Of a DNA stretch of 26,766 nucleotides, positions 7,844 to 14,470 are shown piece by piece. Position numbers and translations under genes: made by a program. The notes beneath the pieces are model-generated. The model did no database searches and had not been told where the DNA came from. It saw only the letters and a program-made list of their open reading frames with translations. Source of the stretch: Candidatus Kuenenbacteria bacterium CG08_land_8_20_14_0_20_37_23 (GTDB lineage: Bacteria; Patescibacteriota; Patescibacteriia; UBA2196; GWA2-42-15); contig PEXX01000021.1 of NCBI GenBank assembly GCA_002778965.1, forward strand, positions 1-26,766, in the 5' to 3' direction. Each line of letters opens with the position of its first letter. Position 1 is the first letter of the stretch.

Positions 7844-9055
7844 ATGATTTATAATTATCGGGCTAAAAATAAACGAGGCACTACAGTTGAGGGTACAATA
7901 GAAGCATTTGATAAAAATGATGCTATCGCCAGACTTGCTGACGAGGGAATTATTTTGCTTTCAATTGAACAAGAGCAGAGTAAGGATTTTGTCGGTATCA
8001 ATATCGCTTTTTTGAATAGAGTGAAAAACAGAGATTTGGTGATGTTTTCGCGCCAGTTGGCGGTCATGTCTTCCGCCACATTGCCAATTGTCCAGTCTTT
8101 GCGCATACTGGCTGAGCAGACTGAAAATTTAAAGCTCAAACAAACGATAATTGATATCGCTGATGACGTGGATGGCGGTGAAAAATTTTCAAATTCTCTT
8201 GAACGCCATAATAAAATTTTTAGTAAATTTTTCGTGTCAATGGTCCGATCGGGAGAAACCTCCGGCAAACTTGACAAAGTTTTAAACTATTTGGCTGATG
8301 AGCAGGAAAAAGACTATGCGTTAATGAGCAAAATTAAGGGCGCGATGATCTATCCGGCTTTTATTTTGGCAGCCCTCGGCGGAGTAGGTATCGTAATGAT
8401 GGTTTTTGTTGTGCCGAAAATGACTTCTATTCTGCAAGAAACCGGGGGCGAATTGCCAATAGCCACAAAAATACTTATCGAAGTGAGCAGTTTTCTCTCC
8501 AGCCCGATAAGCGGAGGATCTCTTCTTCTCGTTGTAGTCCTTGTTATAATTGTTGTTAAGTTTATTCTTAAGAAAGAGAAACCAAGACAGTATTTCGATT
8601 TTTTTAAATTAAAATTGCCGGTTTTTGGCAGTCTTTTTCAGAGAATTTATCTGGTTAGGTTTACCAGGAGTTTGGGTACGTTGGTTGATGGCGGCGTGCC
8701 ATTGCCAAAATCACTTGCGATTGTGGCTGACGTTGTTGGCAACGCGTATTATAAAAATTTGATTCAAAGGACAGTTAAAGAGGTTGAAGATGGCAATCCA
8801 ATCGCGGATACTTTTTTGGAGACTAAAGAAGTGCCGCCAATGATCTCGCACATGCTGTCTGTCGGAGAAAAAACTGGCCGTATATCGGAGGTGCTAAATA
8901 AAATGACGGAATTTTACGCAAAGGAAATAGAAAGCATGGTGACAAATTTAATTAGTTTGATTGAACCGATGATTATGATTTTGATGGGCGTGGCCGTGGG
9001 CATTATGGTTGCCGCGGTTATTATGCCGATGTATAATATGGCCTCTGGGTTTTAA
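7844..9055 (+). CDS. pilC: Type IV pilus inner-membrane platform protein PilC
   Basis: A 403-residue protein (ATG at 7844; a GTG three codons earlier is less likely because family members begin MxxYxYxAxxxxG). It has two T2SSF domains, about 67-190 and 270-395, each ending in a membrane helix, with another helix near 220-242. Conserved GEKTGR and SGETSGKLD loops mark the two repeats. PilC is the platform on which pilin subunits are rotated and added, and it binds PilB from the membrane side. It lies 32 nt after the pilT-like gene and is presumably co-transcribed. Sequence and length are ordinary for the family. Confidence 0.96.
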   Translation: MIYNYRAKNKRGTTVEGTIEAFDKNDAIARLADEGIILLSIEQEQSKDFVGINIAFLNRVKNRDLVMFSRQLAVMSSATLPIVQSLRILAEQTENLKLKQTIIDIADDVDGGEKFSNSLERHNKIFSKFFVSMVRSGETSGKLDKVLNYLADEQEKDYALMSKIKGAMIYPAFILAALGGVGIVMMVFVVPKMTSILQETGGELPIATKILIEVSSFLSSPISGGSLLLVVVLVIIVVKFILKKEKPRQYFDFFKLKLPVFGSLFQRIYLVRFTRSLGTLVDGGVPLPKSLAIVADVVGNAYYKNLIQRTVKEVEDGNPIADTFLETKEVPPMISHMLSVGEKTGRISEVLNKMTEFYAKEIESMVTNLISLIEPMIMILMGVAVGIMVAAVIMPMYNMASGF

Positions 9056-9071
9056 TTTTTTGGCTATTTTA

Positions 9072-9080
9072 TGCTATAAT
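9072..9080 (+). promoter_or_regulatory. Extended -10 promoter of the major pilin gene
   Basis: TGcTATAAT at 9072-9080 lies just after the pilC stop. The start point would be near 9087, giving the pilin mRNA a leader of about 100 nt, in contrast to the near-leaderless transcripts predicted elsewhere in the cluster. With the terminator at 9688 this defines a one-gene transcript. Confidence 0.65.
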
Positions 9081-9189
9081 GCAACTGTGGATAAAATTAA
9101 ATATTACAAAGGTCGAATTTTTAGTAATAAATCTAGCTAGGTTTATTCTTCATAGTTATATAGAAAAATTTTAATTAGATAGAAAATTT

Positions 9190-9660
9190 ATGAAAAATAA
9201 AAAAGGTTTTACATTAATTGAACTTTTGGTGGTTATTGCCATTATCGGTTTGCTCGCAACTTTGTCTGTGGTAGCTTTAAATAACGCGCGCCAGAAGTCA
9301 AGAGACGCCAAAAGAGTTTCAGACATCAAACAAATTCAAACTGCTCTTGAGCTTTATTATGTTGATGCCAACGCCTATCCAGTTGAAGCGACTGCGGTGA
9401 CGCTGGGAGTGAGTCCTGATGATACTTTGAGCAGCACGGGCGGTTTCGCCGATGCGGTAAGCGGCACGACATATATGGGCCAGGTGCCGGCAGACCCGGG
9501 AGTTGCTAGCGGTTATGTTTATTCTTATATAAGCGTTTCAGGCAGCGGGACTTATACTCTGACATTCGGTTTAGAAGGCGCGACTGGCGGGCTGATTTGT
9601 ACAGGCGGCTATGATAGCACTTGCTGTTCAGCTACTCAGGATGGTATCACTTGTTCATAA
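9190..9660 (+). CDS. pilA: Major type IV pilin (PilA-like)
   Basis: A 156-residue prepilin with the short leader MKNKKG cut before FTLIELLVVIAIIGLLATL, including the invariant Glu at mature position 5. The hydrophobic helix is followed by the amphipathic RQKSRDAKRVSDIKQIQTAL segment common in Gram-positive-like and CPR pilins, then a Gly/Ser/Thr-rich beta region. Four cysteines at 137, 145, 146 and 155 could form two disulfides in the C-terminal loop, the part exposed on the fibre surface. It sits between its own promoter and a strong terminator, so it can be made in large excess over the assembly proteins, as expected for the main fibre subunit. That it is the major pilin is inferred from this arrangement. 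Confidence 0.93.
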   Translation: MKNKKGFTLIELLVVIAIIGLLATLSVVALNNARQKSRDAKRVSDIKQIQTALELYYVDANAYPVEATAVTLGVSPDDTLSSTGGFADAVSGTTYMGQVPADPGVASGYVYSYISVSGSGTYTLTFGLEGATGGLICTGGYDSTCCSATQDGITCS

Positions 9661-9687
9661 TATACTTTTGATAGCAATAGATTGCTC

Positions 9688-9720
9688 AAAACCCCTGATA
9701 TATTTTCAGGGGTTTTGTTA
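9688..9720 (+). terminator. Rho-independent terminator after the major pilin gene
   Basis: Perfect 11-bp stem AAAACCCCTGA (9688-9698) / TCAGGGGTTTT (9706-9716) with a 7-nt loop; the T-run is the end of the right arm. It separates the pilin transcript from pilD. Confidence 0.88.
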
Positions 9721-9756
9721 TAGAGAATAAATTTATGTTTAAAATATTTTTATATA

Positions 9757-9765
9757 TGATATAAT
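9757..9765 (+). promoter_or_regulatory. Extended -10 promoter of pilD, leaderless
   Basis: TGaTATAAT at 9757-9765 ends 6 nt before the pilD ATG at 9772, so the transcript should begin at the start codon. The surrounding sequence, tatgatataatataaaca, recurs exactly upstream of the gene at 21108. Confidence 0.65.
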
Positions 9766-9771
9766 ATAAAC

Positions 9772-10590
9772 ATGAATTATTTTATTTTTTGCGTTGTTTT
9801 TATTTTTGGCCTGACGATCGGCAGTTTTATCAATTGTCTAATTTATCGTTTGTATATTGGAAAATCATTTTTACGCGGACGTTCTTTTTGCCCCAAATGC
9901 AAGCATGGACTAGCCTGGCATGATAACATACCGTTGTTGAGTTTTTTTATGCTAAACGGCCGATGCCGTTATTGCCGCAGGGCAATTTCTATGCAATATC
10001 CGGCCGTAGAATTAATCACCGCTATTCTTTTCACGGCAATTTTTGTGCTGGAAGTTGAGCGGTGCGGCGGCATAGCAATGGACTTGATGTTGTTTAATTG
10101 TTCTTTCGCTCAACTGTTAAAATTATTGCGCAACTGGGTGTTTACTTTTTTTCTTATCATTATTTTCGTCTATGACTTGAGATATTATCTGATTCTTGAC
10201 AAAGTTACAGTGCCGGCAATGATGGTGGCATTGGTTTTTAATCTAACGCTTGCGGATGATATGACGGTTTCTATTTTTTGGCTGTTAGCTGCCGGATCAG
10301 TTGCCGGCGGTTTTTTCTTAATCCAATTTTTGGTTTCTAAAGGCAAATGGATCGGCGGTGGAGATATATATCTCGGATTTTTAATGGGTTTTATGCTCGG
10401 CTGGCCGCAAATTCTAATCGCGTTATTTGTTTCATATATTGTCGGTTCTGTTGTTGGAATCGGTCTTATATTAAGCAAAAGAAAGACAATCAAATCGGAA
10501 GTTCCTTTCGGCACTTTTCTCTCCGTTGGCACATTTGTGACTCTTATGCGTGGAGATTGGATTATAGAGAAATATTTGAATTTGTTGTGA
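9772..10590 (+). CDS. pilD: Prepilin peptidase / N-methyltransferase PilD
   Basis: A 272-residue polytopic membrane protease that removes prepilin leaders and methylates the new N-terminus. The N-terminal methylase domain has the GSFINCLIYR segment and a tetracysteine site (C40-x2-C43 and C65-x2-C68) on the cytoplasmic side. The aspartyl protease part has Asp135 in VYDLRYYLILD and Asp198 in the GGGDIYLG motif (family GxGD). About seven to eight membrane helices are evident. Its substrates are the pilins encoded on both sides of it. Length and motifs are normal. Expression is likely from the extended -10 box at 9757 and may continue into the minor pilin genes. Confidence 0.96.
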   Translation: MNYFIFCVVFIFGLTIGSFINCLIYRLYIGKSFLRGRSFCPKCKHGLAWHDNIPLLSFFMLNGRCRYCRRAISMQYPAVELITAILFTAIFVLEVERCGGIAMDLMLFNCSFAQLLKLLRNWVFTFFLIIIFVYDLRYYLILDKVTVPAMMVALVFNLTLADDMTVSIFWLLAAGSVAGGFFLIQFLVSKGKWIGGGDIYLGFLMGFMLGWPQILIALFVSYIVGSVVGIGLILSKRKTIKSEVPFGTFLSVGTFVTLMRGDWIIEKYLNLL

Positions 10591-10685
10591 TCATAATATT
10601 TCGCGTCATCTTAATCAGCCGAGGCGCAAGTGTTTTTGGCGGTAAAGAAAATTTTATTTAATAGAAACGGTTGCTAACTAAATAT

Positions 10686-11228
10686 ATGTTCATAAAAAGC
10701 AGAAACAATCAGCGCGGGTTTACCGTAATTGAATTGATAATTTGTTCCGTTATTATCGCGACCTTGACTATTTTTGCTGCGGCTAATTTTCGCGGTTATA
10801 CGCAAAAGACGACGATTACCAAAGAGGCAGAAAGACTGTCCAGCATTTTTCGCCAAGCCCACATCAACACATTGACTGGACATTTAGTCAATGGAACCAG
10901 GCCGGCTGGATTTGGCGTTAAATTGGAAGAATGCGCGACAGACTGTTCTTATATATTATTTGCTGATGAAGATGGGGACTATCTTTATGAAAGCGAGACA
11001 GATATCCCGCTACAAACTCTTGGAATGTTTGAAGACAATGTTTATGTTGATTCTCTTGCGCCAGACGAGAACGGATTGAATATTGTTTTTACTTTTCCAA
11101 AGGGGGAGATATATATCAATGGTCGGCAAACAGAGGAAGAAGCATCCGTTATTTTAAAATTTCAAAATTACGATTATACGCGGACATTGACTGTTAATCA
11201 GAATTCAGGGCGTATTGATATTGAGTGA
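10686..11228 (+). CDS. Minor pilin, FimT/GspH-like
   Basis: A 180-residue prepilin from the ATG at 10686 (a TTG at 10671 is possible). The leader MFIKSRNNQRG precedes FTVIELIICSVIIATLTIFA, with Glu at mature position 5. The remainder resembles the GspH/FimT pattern of short beta strands. It contains a C-x3-C pair (ECATDCSY) followed by an acidic ADEDGDYLYE loop that could bind calcium; the latter is a guess from composition. It is the first of four pilin-like genes after pilD, an order (H, I, J, K) typical of the minor pilins that prime fibre assembly. Confidence 0.88.
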   Translation: MFIKSRNNQRGFTVIELIICSVIIATLTIFAAANFRGYTQKTTITKEAERLSSIFRQAHINTLTGHLVNGTRPAGFGVKLEECATDCSYILFADEDGDYLYESETDIPLQTLGMFEDNVYVDSLAPDENGLNIVFTFPKGEIYINGRQTEEEASVILKFQNYDYTRTLTVNQNSGRIDIE

Positions 11229-11285
11229 AATGCAGATAGACTGCGTACTTGCGTAGATCAATAATTAGTAATGCGCGGCATATCT

Positions 11286-11828
11286 ATGAGAAAACGATTT
11301 TTCAATCAACAAGGCATGACCTTGGTAGAAACCACGGTTGCTCTTGGTATTCTGATGGTTGGTATTATGGCAAGTCTCGTTTTAATGCTTTCTACTTTCA
11401 ATTTTGCCGAGAGAAATGAACAGGAAATTATAGTTGTCAATCTGGCGCGGGAGGGCGTTGAAGCAGTCAGGGCTTTGCGCAATAATCAGGCAATAGATTT
11501 GTTTGATGGCAGTTATGACAATAAAAATTATATTATTGATGTCGATGAAAATTTTAATCTGGATAATGAACTTTTTGGCATAACAAGCATTGAAGATTGC
11601 GCGGATTGCGCTTTGATGCTCATCAACGGCCGTTATTTGCACGGTGGTGGCGGGGCTGGGACTAATTTTAAAAGAATGATTACAATAGAAAATGTCAGTT
11701 CCAGTGAAAAAAAAATTCTTTCGCGTATAAGTTGGACGCATAAAGGAGAAACACACAGTTTTTTACTTGAAGCGAATCTTACTAACTGGACGAACGAGCT
11801 AGAGAATATTAAATTATTTAATCAATAA
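11286..11828 (+). CDS. Minor pilin, PilV/GspI-like
   Basis: A 180-residue prepilin taken from the ATG at 11286, which gives a ten-residue leader (MRKRFFNQQG) like its neighbours; the ATG at 11271 would give 15. Cleavage precedes MTLVETTVALGILMVGIMAS, with Glu at position 5, and Met at position 1 is common in PilV/GspI proteins. The segment IIVVNLAREGVEAVRALRN after the helix is typical of this class. A C-x2-C pair (EDCADCAL) and a glycine-rich loop follow. It lies between the FimT/GspH-like and PilW/GspJ-like genes. Confidence 0.88.
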   Translation: MRKRFFNQQGMTLVETTVALGILMVGIMASLVLMLSTFNFAERNEQEIIVVNLAREGVEAVRALRNNQAIDLFDGSYDNKNYIIDVDENFNLDNELFGITSIEDCADCALMLINGRYLHGGGGAGTNFKRMITIENVSSSEKKILSRISWTHKGETHSFLLEANLTNWTNELENIKLFNQ

Positions 11829-11946
11829 ATATTAAATTGTAAATTATGAGATGTAGTATTTTATTTTACGTAAATTCTTCCGCTATACTGTATTAGTTGG
11901 AAGATCCTGCGGAAACTACAAAGTTTTTAAGTTCCGATTATTTATT

Positions 11947-12510
11947 ATGAAATCAAATAAAAACAAAGCAGGATTTACGCTTCTTGAAATGGTTATTGCC
12001 ATAGGCATTTTTGTAATTTTTTTCATTTTGGTGCTTGGTATCTATTCATATTCGCTTAGAGCTGAACAAAGCAGCACGCAGTTGTCAAAACTACAGAAAG
12101 AGGCCCAGCTTATTATGGAAATTTTAACCAAAAAGATTAGAACAAGCAAAGTATATTATGATTATTATGGAGGCGATATTCCAGTTATTGATGATTACGT
12201 TGAGACGTTGGCGCTAATTGATAAAAATAATGATATCACAGTTTTCGCGTTAAAGGATTCAAGTATCGCTGTTTGCAGCTATGGGTCATGCGTTAATGAT
12301 GAGGACTTCTCCGTTATTCCAACCCAAAGCGTTACTGTTTCAAGTTTAAGATTTTTTATTAGTCCGACAGATAATCCTTTTAGTATGGATGCTCCGCCAA
12401 CAGCCTATCCGAAAATAACAATCGTTATAGATTTGCGGCATACACAGGGCGATGACGAGCGCAACCTTTTAATTCAAGAAACTGTTCCGCAACGGCTTGG
12501 CGGACTTTGA
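11947..12510 (+). CDS. Minor pilin, PilW/GspJ-like
   Basis: A 187-residue prepilin with leader MKSNKNKAG before FTLLEMVIAIGIFVIFFILV and Glu at mature position 5. After the helix, the LSKLQKEAQLIMEILTKKIRTSK segment matches the PilW/GspJ pattern, in which a conserved helix precedes the beta domain. A C-x4-C pair (VCSYGSCV) could form a disulfide. A 118-nt gap precedes the gene and contains TATACT at 11884-11889 but no convincing -35 box, so separate transcription is possible but unproved. Confidence 0.87.
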   Translation: MKSNKNKAGFTLLEMVIAIGIFVIFFILVLGIYSYSLRAEQSSTQLSKLQKEAQLIMEILTKKIRTSKVYYDYYGGDIPVIDDYVETLALIDKNNDITVFALKDSSIAVCSYGSCVNDEDFSVIPTQSVTVSSLRFFISPTDNPFSMDAPPTAYPKITIVIDLRHTQGDDERNLLIQETVPQRLGGL

Positions 12511-12654
12511 TAGCCAATTAAGCCGTGGAAATAATGCGGATATTTTTCAGAAATTTGTTCTCAAGGCGGTATGAATTTATTTTTTCGTTTATTGTTGCTT
12601 AGCTTTGTTTTTTGAGCGTAATCATCGTTTTCCGACATGTCGTCTTAAACTTCA

Positions 12655-12663
12655 TGTTAGAAT
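12655..12663 (+). promoter_or_regulatory. Extended -10 promoter before the PilX-like gene
   Basis: TGtTAGAAT at 12655-12663, 18 nt before the ATG at 12682, predicts a leader of about 12 nt. The 171-nt gap it lies in otherwise holds only a CGACATGTCG palindrome (12633-12642). Confidence 0.4.
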
Positions 12664-12681
12664 AAAATCTATTAATTTTTT

Positions 12682-13521
12682 ATGGCTGGTAACAGACACA
12701 TATCAAACAATTATAAAAAAAATAGCGCTGGCATGGCATTGATTTTATCAATCCTAATTTTATCTAATCTGTTTATAGTTTCTTTCATAATTGCTGATAT
12801 TATCATCCGTATCGGTAAAACGGGCCATGAGATAGGTCAGTCAGAAATCGCATATTTAGCCGCTGAAACAGCCATTGAAGAATCAATTTATACAATTGAG
12901 TCAGCCCGTGATATTATTGCTCTCGGGACTTATGACAGCCCGACTAATGGCGACATGGATTATAGCGGAGGCAGCTGGTCTCGTTATGCGACAGTGATCA
13001 CGAGTCTTCGCGTTACTTGCATAGATGGCAATCTAAAAGTAACCTATCCTGATGTTGACCCGGATGATGGAGACAGTAGTTGTATCTATTCCGAGGTAAC
13101 CGGAGCTGATATAACAAACAGCAATGATTTGAAAATTCACCTTCAAAATGGCAAGTCATTCCAGCTTGAGCTTGATGTAAGCGGCGCTGGCTACCCAGGG
13201 TTTTTGGTTGTAAGCTGGCAAAATAAGCACTTTGGCCAAATTGTCGCATTGGATTTAAACGAGGACGCTGATGACATCCAAACTATTTATGACACAAATG
13301 ATATTAAGCAATGTAATATTCCAAAAATAGGCAGCTTAAACGGCCGTCAGCGCTTACGCATTACGAATAAGAGCGGACATGACATTATTTATACTATAGA
13401 ACCTTCTTTGAGTGATAATGCTCTGCCGATTGGCGTATTGCTCCATACACGTGGAGATTATAATAATCAGCAGGAAAGAACCATTGAGGTGGAGAGGCGT
13501 AATTGGCAAATATATTATTAG
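12682..13521 (+). CDS. PilX/GspK-like minor pilin
   Basis: A 279-residue protein with a 17-residue basic leader ending in SAG, followed by MALILSILILSNLFIVSFII. Glu at mature position 5 is absent, as is usual in PilX and GspK, where the tip subunit needs no contact with a preceding pilin. The following QSEIAYLAAETAIEESIYTI stretch is the typical post-helix pattern of this class. The large C-terminal domain contains a DVDPDDGDSSC stretch and few other marks. Being the last and largest pilin-like gene, it fits a fibre tip protein. No obvious adhesin or enzyme domain is visible. Confidence 0.8.
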   Translation: MAGNRHISNNYKKNSAGMALILSILILSNLFIVSFIIADIIIRIGKTGHEIGQSEIAYLAAETAIEESIYTIESARDIIALGTYDSPTNGDMDYSGGSWSRYATVITSLRVTCIDGNLKVTYPDVDPDDGDSSCIYSEVTGADITNSNDLKIHLQNGKSFQLELDVSGAGYPGFLVVSWQNKHFGQIVALDLNEDADDIQTIYDTNDIKQCNIPKIGSLNGRQRLRITNKSGHDIIYTIEPSLSDNALPIGVLLHTRGDYNNQQERTIEVERRNWQIYY

Positions 13522-13676
13522 AAGGCGAATATTATCAAGAGAATCAGTAAATAGAAATATTGTGATTTTGCGGCAACTGAAAAATATTTGTGAGTTATTA
13601 GCTGAATGATATTTTGTGATAAAGCACCTCGGCGTATATTTGCAGGAGTGTTTTTTTGGTTAATTCCAGCGATTTA

Positions 13677-14168
13677 TTATTCAATTATTTGAATTTCAAT
13701 CTGCTTAGCCAAGAATTCTTTTTTGTCCTTGACGTTTTCATAGCTGATGGCAATTACTTCGTCGTTGACCTTGAGATCATTGAAATTAATATTTTTTCTT
13801 TCAAAATTAATGTTTCCATTGTCGTTTATTTCACGCGGTATTATAGTTTTACTATAAGTTGTTTCGTCGTCAACGTTGATAGTTATTATTGCGTCGCTGG
13901 CAAGATAATTTTTTATTTTTTCCGCTTTGATTATGAAACTCGCGGTATTTATTTCAGATATTGTACCGATGTAAGAATAAAAAACTTTAGGCAACCCATC
14001 ACTTGGAACAGGTGTTTCTTTTTCATCCGCCCCAATTATATTTATATTGTCATTTTCTGTTTTTGTGGAATTAATGATAAGAGAAGCGGATATAACAATG
14101 ATGATTAAAAAAAGAGCGATGATTAATATTTTTTTAATTTTATCAGATAAAGCATTTGGTTGCCACAT
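13677..14168 (-). CDS. Uncharacterised membrane-anchored protein with beta-rich domain
   Basis: A 163-residue protein of unknown function. A short basic N-terminus precedes one membrane helix (about 13-32), then an acidic linker and a beta-rich domain from about residue 65 with the pattern GTISEINTASFIIKA and FNDLKVNDEVIAISYEN. The alternation of strands and the VGD-like turn suggest an OB-fold of the kind found in surface proteins annotated as DUF5666-like; this is a guess from pattern. It is convergent with the PilX-like gene and divergent from uvrA. A TTGGTA-N17-TATAAT promoter with an extended TG lies 24 nt or so upstream of its start codon. Confidence 0.78.
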   Translation of the reverse strand: MWQPNALSDKIKKILIIALFLIIIVISASLIINSTKTENDNINIIGADEKETPVPSDGLPKVFYSYIGTISEINTASFIIKAEKIKNYLASDAIITINVDDETTYSKTIIPREINDNGNINFERKNINFNDLKVNDEVIAISYENVKDKKEFLAKQIEIQIIE

Positions 14169-14198
14169 ATTTTTTGACAGTTAGTTATTAATGTTTGT

Positions 14199-14227
14199 AT
14201 TATAACACTTTTTTGGAGACGTACCAA
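14199..14227 (-). promoter_or_regulatory. Promoter for the membrane-anchored protein gene
   Basis: On the minus strand, TTGGTA (14227-14222) and TGtTATAAT (-10 hexamer 14204-14199) are 17 bases apart. The start point would be near 14192, about 24 nt before the start codon at 14168. Confidence 0.6.
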
Positions 14228-14335
14228 CTTTGTTGTCAAAATTATTATTTAAACAAACTGTTATTATGGGCGTTTAATTTATAAATTCGACTTTTTACCA
14301 GAATTATTATCTAAAAGTTTTATGCCGTCATCCTA

Positions 14336-14364
14336 TTGACCATCTTTGGTTTGCAATGTATACT
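14336..14364 (+). promoter_or_regulatory. Sigma70-type promoter for uvrA
   Basis: TTGACC (14336-14341) and TATACT (14359-14364) are spaced 17 bases. Transcription would begin near 14371, leaving a leader of about 100 nt before the uvrA ATG at 14471. The 302-nt gap between the divergent genes contains this promoter, the minus-strand promoter above, and the repeat/palindrome pair listed next. Confidence 0.6.
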
Positions 14365-14416
14365 GATATTCAAGTATTTTGCGAAGCTCAATTAACAAAA
14401 CTGATATTCATATCAG
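14362..14416 (+). promoter_or_regulatory. Direct repeat and CTG-N10-CAG palindrome, possible operator of uvrA
   Basis: ACTGATATTCA occurs at 14362-14372, overlapping the -10 box and the predicted start point, and again at 14400-14410. The second copy is part of the palindrome CTGATAT-TC-ATATCAG (14401-14416). The 16-bp CTG-N10-CAG layout is that of the E. coli LexA box, although the conserved fourth base differs (A for T). A repressor bound at both copies would cover the promoter. Identity of the regulator is inference. Confidence 0.4.
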
Positions 14417-14470
14417 ATAATTCATTTTTTGCATTTTTTTGTTTGTGTTTTGGATTTTGTTTAAAATCCT

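Noticed and set aside
10347..10661. Frame of 104 codons within and beyond pilD
   Set aside because: It overlaps the well-supported pilD in another frame and has no family pattern.
13412..13609. Frame of 65 codons after the PilX-like gene
   Set aside because: Mostly overlaps the PilX-like coding sequence; no start signal or recognisable composition.
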